DNA of 64,000 nucleotides from Vagococcus proximus (GTDB lineage Bacteria; Bacillota; Bacilli; Lactobacillales; Vagococcaceae), in assembly GCF_029143285.1 (NCBI RefSeq), contig NZ_JAPDSH010000001.1, positions 434,001 through 498,000 of the forward strand, written 5' to 3'. The notes under the pieces are model-generated. The model searched no databases, had not been told where the DNA came from, and saw only the letters and a list, made by a program, of their open reading frames with translations. A program made the position numbers and the translations under genes. Within the stretch, counting starts at the first letter, position 1; each line of letters starts with the position of its first letter. Positions 37,483 through 48,912 of this stretch are shown piece by piece.

Positions 37483-38331
37483 ATGAAAACGGCAATTGTG
37501 ACGGACAGTACAGCTTACTTGTCTGATGAAATTAAAAATCACCCGGATTTATATATTATTCCAATTCCTGTAATTTTGGATGGAAAAATTTACAATGAAG
37601 GTATTGATATTGAAGCAAATGATTATTACGATTTATTAAATAACAGTAAGGAATTCCCAACGACCTCTCAACCGTCTATTGGTGAAGTACTTGAGTTATT
37701 TCAAGAACTAGCTAACAAAGGATATGAACGCGCTATTAGCATTCACCTGTCATCAGGTATTTCAGGGTTTGTTAATAACCTAATGGCAATGGCTCCTGGT
37801 ATTGAAGGTATTGATGTTCGTCCATTTGATTCAAAAATTACAAGTATGCCAATGGGCTATATGGTAAAAACAGCCCTTGAAATGGTAGAGGAAGAACAAG
37901 ATATTAATACTATCTTTGAAAAATTAGAGTTAATTAGAAGTAATACAGATGCGTACTTAGTTGTAGATGATTTGAATATCCTAGTTAGAGGTGGACGTCT
38001 TAAAAATGGCGCTGCTCTTATCGGAAGTTTATTGAAAATTAAACCAATTTTAAAATTTGATAATGGTGATATTATTTTATCAGAGAAAATTAGATCAACT
38101 AAAAAAGCGTTGTCACGTGTAGAAGATTTAATGGCAAAAAAACAAAAGAAAACAAAAGAGGACTTAAAGTTCTTCATTATTCATGCAAATAGCTTAGCCA
38201 TTGCTGAGCTTGAGAAAAAAGAGATGGAAGAAAAATACCCTGGTATTGAGATTGAAATTGGACATATTGGCCCAGTTGTCGGAACTCATATTGGAGAGAA
38301 AGCAATTGTATTTGCTTGGTGTGGTAAATAG
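37483..38331 (+). CDS. DegV family fatty-acid-binding protein
   Basis: 282 residues with the family start TAIVTDSTAYLSDE, then TTSQPSIGEV, HLSSGISGF, DSKITSMPMGYMV and the C-terminal GPVVGTHIGEKAIVFAW. DegV (FakB-type) proteins hold a fatty acid for phosphorylation by FakA; no fakA is in the window, so this is one of probably several FakB-like binders. The start is ATG at 37483, with GTGAGG 8 nt upstream; the longer frame from 37453 has no site. Monocistronic with its own terminator. Confidence 0.9.
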   Translation: MKTAIVTDSTAYLSDEIKNHPDLYIIPIPVILDGKIYNEGIDIEANDYYDLLNNSKEFPTTSQPSIGEVLELFQELANKGYERAISIHLSSGISGFVNNLMAMAPGIEGIDVRPFDSKITSMPMGYMVKTALEMVEEEQDINTIFEKLELIRSNTDAYLVVDDLNILVRGGRLKNGAALIGSLLKIKPILKFDNGDIILSEKIRSTKKALSRVEDLMAKKQKKTKEDLKFFIIHANSLAIAELEKKEMEEKYPGIEIEIGHIGPVVGTHIGEKAIVFAWCGK

Positions 38332-38368
38332 TTTTAGCTATTATTTTACTTATTTTTAATTACCACTG

Positions 38369-38405
38369 AGAAAAAGACAAGTGAGACAGTCACTTGTCTT
38401 TTTCT
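38369..38405 (+). terminator. Terminator after the DegV gene
   Basis: A 16-bp perfect stem (core AAAGACAAGTGA / TCACTTGTCTTT, loop GACAG); the T-rich right arm acts as the tail. Confidence 0.85.
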
Positions 38406-38445
38406 GTATTATTATCTTTTTATAAAGCTAGATTAGGAGGATTTG

Positions 38446-39309
38446 ATGAAAGAGTATGGAAAGACTGTAAGAATAATTAGACAAAATAAACAACTCTTGC
38501 AGAAAGAAGTTTATGAAAATTTGGTAGTAAAAAGTTTTGCAATTCGCTTTGAAAAAGGTGAAGTGATGTTACAATATGATACCTTTTTAGAAGTATTAAA
38601 CCGATTGAATGTAACGCCAGACGAATTCCATTTTATACATAATGATTACAAGATGATAGAAGAAAAGACAGTTTGGTCAGAGCTAATACTGGCAATTTCT
38701 ACTGGGAATGATCGTAAACTACATAGTATTTATCAATCATATAAGGATAGTAAAGTTATTTTTGAACGTGTCTTGGCATTTTTAGCAAATGCAATTGATT
38801 GTTATAATCCGCAACGATCAGACCCACATGCTGGTTTAGATAAAAACGAAGTTAAGGCTGTTTACAACTATTTTAAAGGACAAGATAGATGGACATTGGA
38901 TGAAATTACAATTTTTACGACGTGTCATTATATTTTTACGAGTTTAGAACAACAACGTTTGCTTAAAAGATGTTATCCTAGTTTACGGTTATATAGAGGA
39001 TATCCTTTGTATAATGAAGGTATGGTGACCTTGTTGAGCCATTATGTTTTAGATTGCTACCATAAAGGTGAAATTAAAGAGGCGAACGCTTGGTTTGTCA
39101 AATTAAAATCTATTCCGACAACTAAGGATGAATTATCACTTAGGTTACGCCAGTTGTTATGTGAGGCCTATTATTGCTATGCTAAAGGGCAGAAGAGTGA
39201 AGCTGAACAGCTAATTAAAAATCAATTGTTTATTTTGGAAACGTTAGGGCTTGAAAATGAAGCTGAAGGAATTAGTCGTTCTTACAAACGCTTTAAAGAA
39301 AATAATTAG
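38446..39309 (+). CDS. Rgg/GadR/MutR-type transcriptional regulator
   Basis: 287 residues. An XRE-type HTH is at about 8-60 (GKTVRIIRQNKQLLQKEVYENLVVK...FEKGE); the rest is a helical TPR-like repeat domain of about 220 residues, as in Rgg proteins that bind short peptide pheromones. ATG at 38446 with AGGAGG 5 nt upstream. I looked for a short hydrophobic pheromone gene on either side and saw none, so it may be an orphan or peptide-independent member. The MFS gene 47 nt downstream is a likely target or operon partner. Confidence 0.8.
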   Translation: MKEYGKTVRIIRQNKQLLQKEVYENLVVKSFAIRFEKGEVMLQYDTFLEVLNRLNVTPDEFHFIHNDYKMIEEKTVWSELILAISTGNDRKLHSIYQSYKDSKVIFERVLAFLANAIDCYNPQRSDPHAGLDKNEVKAVYNYFKGQDRWTLDEITIFTTCHYIFTSLEQQRLLKRCYPSLRLYRGYPLYNEGMVTLLSHYVLDCYHKGEIKEANAWFVKLKSIPTTKDELSLRLRQLLCEAYYCYAKGQKSEAEQLIKNQLFILETLGLENEAEGISRSYKRFKENN

Positions 39310-39356
39310 CCACTGTCTTAGCAGATAAAACTAAAATAAGAAAATGAGGGGAAAGC

Positions 39357-40562
39357 ATGAAAGTAGATTGGAAACGTAATATGTATATTGCATGGGCGGG
39401 TTGTTTTTTTACAGGCGCAAGTTTCAGTTTAGTCATGCCCTTTATACCCGTATATATTGAAAGTTTAGGGGCTCCCAAAAATATGATAGAGTTTTATTCG
39501 GGAGTGTCAATCAGTATTACTGCACTAGCGTCTGCATTAGTTGCACCTATATGGGGTAGTTTAGCGGATAGAAAAGGGCGTAAGTTGATGATGGTTAGAG
39601 CTGCAGCAGGTATGACTTTTACCATGGGGGCGTTAGCATTCGTTCCTAATGTATACTGGCTGCTAGCTATGAGATTTATGACTGGGATACTTTCGGGATA
39701 TGTTCCGAATGCAACGGCTATGATCGCTTCTCAAGTCCCCATGGAAAAAAATGGGTGGGCACTTGGAACTTTAGCGACAGGAACTGTTGCAGGAAGTTTA
39801 ATTGGCCCTATGATGGGTGGATTGTTAGCTCAAACTTTTGGAATGAAAAATGTGTTTATTATCACAGGAACTGTTCTATTTATTACAACAATTTTAACGG
39901 TATTTTTTGTAAAGGAAGACTTTACACCAGTCTTGAAAAAAGATGTTATCTCAACAAAAGATTTATTTACACAAATCAAAAATCCAGGAATGCTATATGG
40001 TATGTTCGCAACAACGCTAATTTTACAAATTGGGATTACAAGCATTTCTCCAATTTTAACGTTGTATATACGTGAGTTGGGTGGCGATATGTCTAATATT
40101 TTGTTTGTATCAGGTATGATTGTTTCAATATCAGGACTTTCCGCGTTTATCTCTTCACCTATTTTAGGTAAAATAGGTGATCGGTTCGGTAATCAAAACG
40201 TCCTACTTGGAGGACTTTTATTTTTCCTTTGTACAATAATTCCTATGGCTTTTGTCACTACACCATTTCAGTTAGGGGTTCTTAGGTTTTTAATGGGATT
40301 TTCAACAGGGGCACTAATGCCATCAATTAATTCAATTATCAGTAAAATTAGTCCTAAAGAAGGAGTCAGCCGGATTTTTAGTTATAATCAAATGGCACAA
40401 AATTTCGGGCAGGTATTTGGTCCATTGGTTGGTTCAACAATAGCGAGTAGTTTTGGTTATCAAAACGTATTTATCGGAACAGGATGTTTTATAGTTCTTA
40501 ATATTTGTTTGTCACTTTATAATTTCAGAGGGACAATCGGTAAGAAAATTAGATACAAATAA
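39357..40562 (+). CDS. MFS multidrug efflux transporter (DHA1-like)
   Basis: 401 residues with 12 predicted membrane helices. The motif A loop GSLADRKGRKLMM lies between TM2 and TM3, and a second copy-like loop GKIGDRFGNQNVLL between TM8 and TM9; the TM5 region has GTVAGSLIGPMMGGLL (motif C of drug:proton antiporters). Drug export is inferred from these motifs. GAGGGGA precedes the ATG. It follows the Rgg-type regulator and has a terminator directly after. Confidence 0.87.
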   Translation: MKVDWKRNMYIAWAGCFFTGASFSLVMPFIPVYIESLGAPKNMIEFYSGVSISITALASALVAPIWGSLADRKGRKLMMVRAAAGMTFTMGALAFVPNVYWLLAMRFMTGILSGYVPNATAMIASQVPMEKNGWALGTLATGTVAGSLIGPMMGGLLAQTFGMKNVFIITGTVLFITTILTVFFVKEDFTPVLKKDVISTKDLFTQIKNPGMLYGMFATTLILQIGITSISPILTLYIRELGGDMSNILFVSGMIVSISGLSAFISSPILGKIGDRFGNQNVLLGGLLFFLCTIIPMAFVTTPFQLGVLRFLMGFSTGALMPSINSIISKISPKEGVSRIFSYNQMAQNFGQVFGPLVGSTIASSFGYQNVFIGTGCFIVLNICLSLYNFRGTIGKKIRYK

Positions 40563-40595
40563 AAAGAAGCCTAACTAGGCTTCTTTTTATTTTGT
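40557..40595. terminator. Bidirectional terminator
   Basis: A 15-bp stem (AAAAAGAAGCCT / AGGCTTCTTTTT core, loop AACT) between the MFS gene and the convergent small membrane-protein gene. Confidence 0.88.
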
Positions 40596-40772
40596 TGCTT
40601 GTTTAGTTGTAGGTTTAGAAACCACTGCGACTAGGCAGACAACGACTGCTAATAGGACAGAACCCATTAGCCCTTGTTCGAAGCTGTATAACGTGTGGCT
40701 TAGAGTTGAACCAAGAAACGCTACAACTTGTCCTAAGATTAAAGACCATAATAATACGATTGCATAACGCAT
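40587..40772 (-). CDS. Small membrane protein, DUF2929-like (YjzD)
   Basis: 61 residues with two membrane helices (about 4-25 and 33-53) and a basic C-terminus. Size and topology resemble DUF2929 proteins, which in related bacteria sit next to dnaE; here dnaE is divergent 143 nt away. AGAGGTG precedes the ATG. The function is unknown. Confidence 0.7.
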   Translation of the reverse strand: MRYAIVLLWSLILGQVVAFLGSTLSHTLYSFEQGLMGSVLLAVVVCLVAVVSKPTTKQATK

Positions 40773-40877
40773 TAGCTACACCTCTTTTCACTTTCGTATT
40801 TTATCATATAATGAATTGTTTAACAAAGAAAATATTATTTGAGTGATTATCAGCTAGGGCGATTTACTTGTATTTCA

Positions 40878-40886
40878 TGTTATAAT
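40878..40886 (+). promoter_or_regulatory. Extended -10 promoter of dnaE
   Basis: TGTTATAAT, a perfect extended -10, 29 nt before the dnaE start codon. No good -35 was seen. Confidence 0.5.
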
Positions 40887-40914
40887 AGTGAGGATATTAA
40901 GAGGAGGTGCTTGA

Positions 40915-43900
40915 GTGATCACGGCACAATTACAAACACTGAGTTGCTACTCTTTGTTACAAAGTACAAATAAAATTGAAGAATTAGTGAGAACGGCAAA
41001 AGACTATGGCTATCAAGCGATGGCTTTGACTGATCTAAATATTATGACAGGTGCAGTTGAATTTTATAAAAGTTGTAAAAAAAATGGGGTTAAACCGATT
41101 ATTGGATTGACATTAGACTATCACTTGTCAGATGAACAGCCAATAAAATGTAGAATGCTTTTATATGCCAAAGATCAAAAAGGCTATGAGAATTTGATGA
41201 AGATTTCGTCGGCAAAGATGGAACGTGATTCAAACGAGCCTTTCTATTTTTCAGAATTTTTCGAGCTACTAAATAATATTGTGATTATTGAACCTGAGCA
41301 GGGGTCACAATTAAGTTTTTATTATCAAAAGCAGGAAAATGAGCAGCTTAGAGCCTATTTGTCAAAATTAACTTATCATATGCAGAATGAAATGTTTTAT
41401 GCAGGTGTTTCTCTTTATCCAGAAAATACCCCTCAAGCAAGCTGGTTAAGTTTGTTAGAAGCCAATAAAATAGAACCTATTGCGCTTCATGATGTGCGCT
41501 ATCTACATCCTCAAGATGCTTTTTCAGTAGCTGTTTTAAAGCATCTTGAGGCAGGAACTAAGATTACGACTGAAGAAATAGGAGAGTCAGGTTCCTTGTA
41601 TTTATCAAAGCCATCAGATTTTACTACCGTTTACACAACGCATAAGTTAGAACGTGCTGTCATAAATACTGATAAGGTGGCAGGAATGTGTGATTTTTCT
41701 ATGCAATTTAATCAAACACTTTTACCACATTATGATGTACCAGATAATAAAGACGCCTCTTTATTTCTACGTGAGTTATGTTTAGAGAGTTTACCTAAGC
41801 GAATCGATAATCCAGGCCAAGAGTATCTTGAACGACTAGATTATGAGCTTTCAGTAATTGAGGAAATGGGATTTGTCGATTATTTTCTGATTATTTGGGA
41901 TGTGATGATGTTTGCTCAAAGAGAAGATATTTTATTTGGACCAGGTCGGGGATCCGCTGCAGGATCTTTAGTGTCGTATTTAACGTATATTACGCATGTT
42001 GATCCTATTAAATATGATTTATTATTTGAACGCTTTTTAAATAAAGATCGATATACGATGCCTGATATTGATTTAGATATCCCTGATAGACGTCGTGATG
42101 AGGTGTTACAGTACGTGAACTCTCGATATGGTCATCACTGTGTGTCTCAAATTGCTACGTTTGGGACACTGGCTGCTAAAATGGCGCTTAGGGATATTTC
42201 TAGAGTATTTGGGTTGAATCAAAATGAAATTGGTCAGTGGTCAAAAGCATTTCCTGCAAGAGGTAAGCATACATTAAAAGAAGCGTATAAAGAATCGAAA
42301 ACTTTTCGTGAGCTGGCAGAAAGTTCTGATAAAAATCGGTTAATTTTTGAGGTTGCCTCTAAAGTAGAAGGGCTACCAAGACACCTTTCGACCCATGCGG
42401 CAGGAGTTGTCATTAGTGATCAAGATTTGACTCAATGGGTGCCTCTACAAGAGGGGAGTAATACTATTCCCTTGACACAGTTCACGATGAACGATGTTGA
42501 GGAAATCGGCTTGCTTAAAATGGATTTCTTAGGTCTAAAAAACTTAACAATTATTGATGATACAATGAAAAATATTGCCTATACTACTGGTAAAAAAATA
42601 GATTTGCTAAATATACCTTTAGATGATGATGCCACGTTGAAGTTATTTAGAAAGGGTCAAACAACAGGGATTTTTCAATTTGATTCTCAAAATATAAAGA
42701 ATGTATTGAAAAAATTAGGTCCGACCTCACTAGAGGATGTAGCAGCCGTAAGTGCGCTACATCGACCAGGTCCGATGGCTAATATTGATATATTTATCGA
42801 TCGGAAAAAAGGGAAGGTTCCTGTGACTTATATACATGAGTCATTAAAACCAATATTAGATGTCACGTATGGCGTTATTGTTTATCAAGAACAAATTATG
42901 AAGATTGCGAGTGTTATGGCAGGTTTTTCACTAGGTGAAGCAGATATTTTAAGACGTGCCATTGGCAAAAAGAAAAAAGAGGTTTTAGATGAGCAGCGTG
43001 ATCATTTTATTAAAGGCTCCTTAAGTCAGGGATATGATGTAGCTGTGGCTTCGGAAGTCTATGATTATATTGAACGATTTGCGAATTTTGGTTTTAATAG
43101 ATCTCACGCTATAGCTTATGGGTTTGTATCCTATTGGATGGCATATTTTAAAGTTCATTACACAGGAGAATTTTTTTCAGCACTACTTCATTCAGATCGT
43201 CAAAATACTGCTAAAGTCAAAGAGTATTTATTAGATGCCACACGGATGGGGCTGAAACTCGTATCACCAGATATTAATAAGGCAACGTTTAGTTTTAGTT
43301 TTCAAAAAGATGTTCTTGTTTTTGGTTTAAGTGCTATTAAAGGTGTTCGTAGTGATTTTGCTAAAAGTATCATTGCGAATCGCAATAACGAAGGTAGCTT
43401 TAATTCATTGAAAAATTTTCTGATGAGGATGGAAGAAAAGTGGCTTAAAGAAGACCATATCTTGCCTTTAATCTATAGCGGTGCGTTTGATAAGCTTCAT
43501 CCGAATAGAAAAGAATTAGTTGATGAATTAGGAGCGTTATTAAAAAGTATTTCGTATAGTGCGGGGAGTCTAGATTTACTAGATATTTTGAGTCCTAAAA
43601 AAGAAGAACATGCTGACTATACGGTAGGAGAAAAATTAGACCTTGAGGCTGACTATCTAGGAATGTATATTTCCGGACATCCGGTTGATGATTTTAAAAT
43701 TGTCAGACTTATAAAAAATGTCACAACAATTGATCAGTTGCAAGAAAAAATGACACGAACTATTTTTATATATGTAAAAAATATAAAAGTGATTCGAGCA
43801 AAAACGGGAGAAAAGATGGCGTTTTTGGAAGGCAATGATGGGACAGGTGAGCTATCATTAACGTTATTTCCCGTTATTTACAAGCAAGTATCTGAATTGT

Positions 43901-44247
43901 TAGAATTGGATAAAGTATTAGTTGTGACAGGGAAAGTCGAACGAAGTAGTTATACTCAAAGTTTACAGATGTTAGTCAATAATGTTGAATCAGCAGATGA
44001 GTTGGCTAAAAAAATGGGACCTAAAGTATGTTATATAAAAATACCAGCAGATAAATACAGCCAAGATATTGTAGAGCAGTTAATGACTATTTTGAAGAAA
44101 TACAAGGGTCAATGTCCAATAATTTTATTTAATGAGCAAAGTGCACAAAAAAATATTTTAAATGCCGAACTTTGGGTAAAAGAGTCCGTGGAATTAAAAA
44201 ATGAGGTATGCTATTTATTAGGAAAAAGTACAATAATCTTCCAATAA
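40915..44247 (+). CDS. dnaE: DNA polymerase III alpha subunit DnaE
   Basis: 1110 residues from a GTG start with GAGGAGGTG upstream. The N-terminal PHP domain (about 1-280) is present but its metal ligands look incomplete, as in Gram-positive DnaE. The polymerase active site has GPGRGSAAGSLVSYL and the PDIDLDIPDRRRDEVL aspartates; the helix-hairpin and OB-fold region follow (SGHPVDDF, then a VTGKVE segment). In Firmicutes this is the error-prone, primer-extending partner of PolC. Monocistronic or first in a unit with pfkA-pyk, although pfkA lies 170 nt downstream. Confidence 0.97.
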   Translation: MITAQLQTLSCYSLLQSTNKIEELVRTAKDYGYQAMALTDLNIMTGAVEFYKSCKKNGVKPIIGLTLDYHLSDEQPIKCRMLLYAKDQKGYENLMKISSAKMERDSNEPFYFSEFFELLNNIVIIEPEQGSQLSFYYQKQENEQLRAYLSKLTYHMQNEMFYAGVSLYPENTPQASWLSLLEANKIEPIALHDVRYLHPQDAFSVAVLKHLEAGTKITTEEIGESGSLYLSKPSDFTTVYTTHKLERAVINTDKVAGMCDFSMQFNQTLLPHYDVPDNKDASLFLRELCLESLPKRIDNPGQEYLERLDYELSVIEEMGFVDYFLIIWDVMMFAQREDILFGPGRGSAAGSLVSYLTYITHVDPIKYDLLFERFLNKDRYTMPDIDLDIPDRRRDEVLQYVNSRYGHHCVSQIATFGTLAAKMALRDISRVFGLNQNEIGQWSKAFPARGKHTLKEAYKESKTFRELAESSDKNRLIFEVASKVEGLPRHLSTHAAGVVISDQDLTQWVPLQEGSNTIPLTQFTMNDVEEIGLLKMDFLGLKNLTIIDDTMKNIAYTTGKKIDLLNIPLDDDATLKLFRKGQTTGIFQFDSQNIKNVLKKLGPTSLEDVAAVSALHRPGPMANIDIFIDRKKGKVPVTYIHESLKPILDVTYGVIVYQEQIMKIASVMAGFSLGEADILRRAIGKKKKEVLDEQRDHFIKGSLSQGYDVAVASEVYDYIERFANFGFNRSHAIAYGFVSYWMAYFKVHYTGEFFSALLHSDRQNTAKVKEYLLDATRMGLKLVSPDINKATFSFSFQKDVLVFGLSAIKGVRSDFAKSIIANRNNEGSFNSLKNFLMRMEEKWLKEDHILPLIYSGAFDKLHPNRKELVDELGALLKSISYSAGSLDLLDILSPKKEEHADYTVGEKLDLEADYLGMYISGHPVDDFKIVRLIKNVTTIDQLQEKMTRTIFIYVKNIKVIRAKTGEKMAFLEGNDGTGELSLTLFPVIYKQVSELLELDKVLVVTGKVERSSYTQSLQMLVNNVESADELAKKMGPKVCYIKIPADKYSQDIVEQLMTILKKYKGQCPIILFNEQSAQKNILNAELWVKESVELKNEVCYLLGKSTIIFQ

Positions 44248-44405
44248 TTGTGATTTTAGTAATTAGTCAGTAATTTTTCATAGTATTTTCATATTTTGAA
44301 AGACTTTTTACTGTAAAAATGGTAGAATTATGACGTTGTAGTATTGTATACTGTTATTAAAGTAAAAAATACTTAAATATAACAAATTAAATAAAAATTT
44401 ATTGA

Positions 44406-45380
<975 letters not shown>

Positions 45381-45435
45381 TCTAAAAGCTTTATTATAGA
45401 TGATACAAAATACAGAATATAGGAGCGTTATTGTA

Positions 45436-47196
45436 ATGAAAAAAACTAAGATTGTATGTACCATTGGACCAGCTAGTGAAACAGTTGAAACATTAGCTCA
45501 ATTAATGAACTCAGGAATGAACGTTTGTCGTTTAAACTTCTCTCATGGAGATTTCGAAGAACATGGTAACCGTATCAAAAATATCCGTGAAGCTTCAAAA
45601 CAAACAGGTAAACGTGTTGCTATTCTTTTAGATACTAAAGGACCAGAAATTCGTACGCATGATATGGCTGGCGGATCAAAAATTACAATTGTTAAAGGAT
45701 CAACTGTTCGTATTTCAATGACTCAAGTTGAAGGAACTCCTGAAAAATTCTCAGTAACATACCCTGAACTAATTAATGACGTTACACCAGGATCACACAT
45801 CTTATTAGATGATGGTTTAATTGACTTAGAAGTATCAGAAATTGATAAAGCTGCAGGCGTAATCGTAACAGTTGCTCAAAATGAAGGATTATTAGGAAGC
45901 AAAAAAGGTGTTAACGTTCCTGGCGCTTCGATCAACTTACCAGGTATCACACCTAAAGATGCTGCAGATATCGAATTTGGTATCCAAAATGATATCGACT
46001 TTATCGCTGCAAGTTTCGTACGTCGTCCAAGCGATGTATTAGAAATCACTAAAATTTTAGACAAACATGATGCCACTCACATCCAAATCATTTCTAAAAT
46101 TGAAAACCAAGAAGGTATCGATAACTTAGACGATATCTTAAAAGTTTCTGATGGTTTAATGGTTGCTCGTGGTGACTTAGGAGTAGAAATTCCAACTGAA
46201 GAAGTACCAGTTGCTCAAAAATTAATGATTAAAAAATGTAACGAATTAGGTAAAGTTGTTATTACTGCAACACAAATGCTTGATTCTATGCAAAAAAATC
46301 CTCGTCCTACACGTGCTGAAGCGAGTGATGTGGCAAATGCTATCTATGATGGTACAGATGCTATCATGTTATCAGGTGAAACAGCTGCAGGGGATTACCC
46401 AGTAGAAGCTGTTCAAACAATGCATAACATTGCTGTTCGTACTGAAGAAGCTCTAGTAGAACAAGATGCTTACGCTCTTAAAAACTATGCTCAATCAGAT
46501 ATGACTGAAGCGATTGGTCAATCAGTTGGTCATACAGCTAAAAACTTAGGTATTAAAACAATCGTTGCTGCGACTGAATCTGGTCACACTGCACGTATGA
46601 TTTCTAAATACCGTCCAAAATCACATATCGTTGCGATTACATTCGAAGAACGTAAAGCGCGTGGTTTAGCATTAGCTTGGGGCGTATTCCCAACGGTTAC
46701 TGAAAAACCAGCTTCAACAGATGATATGTTCACATTAGCTACTGAAGTTTCTCAAGAACAAGGTTTCGCTTCAGAAGGTGATTTAATCATTATCACTGCA
46801 GGTGTTCCAGTTGGCGAACGTGGTACAACTAACTTAATGAAGATTCAACTAATTGGTTCTAAATTATTAGAAGGTCAAGGCGTAGGCCGTGAAGCTTTCG
46901 TTGGTAATACAGTTGTTGCTGCTACTGCTGAAGAAGCAAATGCTAACGCTACTGAAGGCTGTGTCTTAGTTGTTAAAACAACTGACAAAGATTACATGCC
47001 AGCTATTGAAAAAGCAGGAGCTTTAATTGTTGAAGAAGGTGGCTTAACTTCTCACGCAGCTGTTGTTGGTATCGCTAAAGGTATTCCAGTAATCGTTGCA
47101 GCTACAGATGCTACAACTAAGATTGCTGCTGATACATTAGTTACTGTTGACCCTCGTCACGGTATCGTATCAAGTGGTTTGAAATCACAAGCATAA
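45436..47196 (+). CDS. pyk: Pyruvate kinase with C-terminal PEP-utilising domain
   Basis: 586 residues. Core domains 1-475 include [39 protein letters not shown] and the [12 protein letters not shown] motif. The extra C-terminal domain (about 480-586) resembles the swivelling histidine domain of PEP synthase with [11 protein letters not shown], where the His and Ser equivalents occur; this extension is typical of Bacillus and lactic acid bacteria. The start is ATG at 45436 with AGGAGC upstream. A terminator follows. Confidence 0.97.
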   Translation: MKKTKIVCTIGPASETVETLAQLMNSGMNVCRLNFSHGDFEEHGNRIKNIREASKQTGKRVAILLDTKGPEIRTHDMAGGSKITIVKGSTVRISMTQVEGTPEKFSVTYPELINDVTPGSHILLDDGLIDLEVSEIDKAAGVIVTVAQNEGLLGSKKGVNVPGASINLPGITPKDAADIEFGIQNDIDFIAASFVRRPSDVLEITKILDKHDATHIQIISKIENQEGIDNLDDILKVSDGLMVARGDLGVEIPTEEVPVAQKLMIKKCNELGKVVITATQMLDSMQKNPRPTRAEASDVANAIYDGTDAIMLSGETAAGDYPVEAVQTMHNIAVRTEEALVEQDAYALKNYAQSDMTEAIGQSVGHTAKNLGIKTIVAATESGHTARMISKYRPKSHIVAITFEERKARGLALAWGVFPTVTEKPASTDDMFTLATEVSQEQGFASEGDLIIITAGVPVGERGTTNLMKIQLIGSKLLEGQGVGREAFVGNTVVAATAEEANANATEGCVLVVKTTDKDYMPAIEKAGALIVEEGGLTSHAAVVGIAKGIPVIVAATDATTKIAADTLVTVDPRHGIVSSGLKSQA

Positions 47197-47210
47197 TTTA
47201 AGAAATGTTT

Positions 47211-47241
47211 AAAAGACTAGGAATTTCCTAGTCTTTTTTTT
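47211..47241 (+). terminator. Terminator of pfkA-pyk
   Basis: A 13-bp perfect stem AAAAGACTAGGAA / TTCCTAGTCTTTT with a T-run. Confidence 0.88.
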
Positions 47242-47334
47242 GCATTATAGAGACAAAGTAACTAAGTTTCTTTCTTTTGTGTTAGAATAAGGAGACAATT
47301 TTTTGTTAAAACAGAAGAGAAAGAAAGTGACACA

Positions 47335-48789
47335 ATGACTAAACGTAAACGACCAGATGTACCCTATAAGCAATACATAATTTCATTAATTTGTATGGGG
47401 ATTATTGCTGGTGGCGGTGCTTATAAAATAACAGAAATGCGCTATGATCAAGAAAGAAACCAACTTGCAACAGTTATGCCGCATTTTGATGAGATGATGA
47501 AAATTAATACAACGTATGAAACCATCAGAAACTCATATGTTGGTAAAGTTAAAAATGAAGAGTTGGTTGATGGTGCTATTAAGGGAATGACACAAGCTTT
47601 AAACGATCCTTATTCAGATTATTTTAGTGGGAAAGAATTCGATGAATTAAATGAGACAATCTCAGGATCATTTGCTGGTATAGGAGCAGTAATGACAGTG
47701 AAAGATAACAATCTAGTGATAGCAGAACCGCCTGTTAAAAACTCACCTGCAGAGAAAGCTCTCTTAAAAGCTGAAGATATCATTTTGAAAGTCAATGGGA
47801 AAGCAACTAAAGGAAAAGAACTAAGTGAAGTTGTTAAAGAAGTTCGAGGAGAAAAAGGAACTAAAGTTAAGTTGACAATTCAACGTGGAGAAGAGATTTT
47901 TGATAAATCATTAGTTCGTGACGATATTCCTGTAGAGACAGTTTTTGGGGCTATTTCTAAAGATAATAATAAAATTGGTTCGATTATTATTAGTAACTTT
48001 TCAGAACGAACAGCAGTAGATTTAAAAGACCAGATTGAAGTCCTTCGAAAAGAAGGTGCTCAAGCTTTTATTATTGATTTAAGACAAAATCCAGGCGGCT
48101 TATTAGATCAGGTTGCTGAAATGAGTAGTATGTTCTTAAAGGATGGTAAAACAATTGTTCAGTTTGAAGATAAAGACGGAAATAAAGAAGCTTTAAAAGC
48201 TAACAAAGGTGTCGATAAAGGCTTTAAAGTGAAAGAACCGGTAGTAGTTCTTGTTGATGAGGGCAGTGCGAGTGCTTCGGAGATTTTTGCAGCAGCTTTA
48301 AATGAGTCAGCTGGTGTCCCTATCATAGGTACAAAAACGTTTGGTAAGGGAACAGTTCAAACTGTTCAGCCACTTTCTGAAGAGAGTGAGTTAAAATTAA
48401 CAACTAATAAGTGGTTAACTCCTAAAGGAAATTGGATACATAAAAAAGGATTAGAGCCAACTATAGCAACAGAATATCCTGATTTTGCTTATCTTGCCCC
48501 AATAGGCAGAGATATGACGTATCAGGAAGGTATGACAGGTAAGGTGATGGTTAATATTAACGGAATTTTAGCGGGGATAGGTTATGAGGTAGATGCTAAA
48601 AGTGATAAATACGATGCCCAAACTAAAACTGCTGTTAGTGAGCATCAAAAGAAATTTGATTTACCTGTTACAGGAGAGATTGACAATGACACAGCTCATA
48701 GTTTAGAAAAAGAATTAGCGAAAAAAATTATCGATAATGATGAGACGATGACTAAGGCACTGGAAGAAATCGTCAAAAAAATAAACTAA
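47335..48789 (+). CDS. Carboxy-terminal processing protease, S41 family
   Basis: 484 residues. One membrane helix near 12-30 (IISLICMGIIAGGGAYKI) anchors the protein outside the membrane; a PDZ domain lies at about 95-185 (AGIGAVMT...LKVNGKATKG), the protease core follows with VDEGSASASEIFAAAL (nucleophile region) and TKTFGKGTVQ (general-base Lys), and a peptidoglycan-binding domain at about 405-460 (TAVSEHQKKFDLPVTGEIDNDTA). CtpA/CtpB-like proteases trim exported proteins. The ribosome-binding site is weak (AAGAAAGTGA). Confidence 0.93.
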   Translation: MTKRKRPDVPYKQYIISLICMGIIAGGGAYKITEMRYDQERNQLATVMPHFDEMMKINTTYETIRNSYVGKVKNEELVDGAIKGMTQALNDPYSDYFSGKEFDELNETISGSFAGIGAVMTVKDNNLVIAEPPVKNSPAEKALLKAEDIILKVNGKATKGKELSEVVKEVRGEKGTKVKLTIQRGEEIFDKSLVRDDIPVETVFGAISKDNNKIGSIIISNFSERTAVDLKDQIEVLRKEGAQAFIIDLRQNPGGLLDQVAEMSSMFLKDGKTIVQFEDKDGNKEALKANKGVDKGFKVKEPVVVLVDEGSASASEIFAAALNESAGVPIIGTKTFGKGTVQTVQPLSEESELKLTTNKWLTPKGNWIHKKGLEPTIATEYPDFAYLAPIGRDMTYQEGMTGKVMVNINGILAGIGYEVDAKSDKYDAQTKTAVSEHQKKFDLPVTGEIDNDTAHSLEKELAKKIIDNDETMTKALEEIVKKIN

Positions 48790-48794
48790 ATTAT

Positions 48795-48840
48795 CTCACT
48801 CTATCTTAATGTGTTAAGTAGAGTGAGCTTTTATTTTATA
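48795..48840 (+). terminator. Terminator after the S41 protease gene
   Basis: Stem CTCACTCTA / TAGAGTGAG extended by CTTAA / TTAAG around loop TGTG, followed by CTTTTATTTTA. The T-run is interrupted. Confidence 0.7.
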
Positions 48841-48912
48841 AAAAGTATTAAAAGAGTAGCCAATCCCTCTTTTTTTTATTATGATAGGTATAGTGTATGA
48901 TAGGAGGGTACT

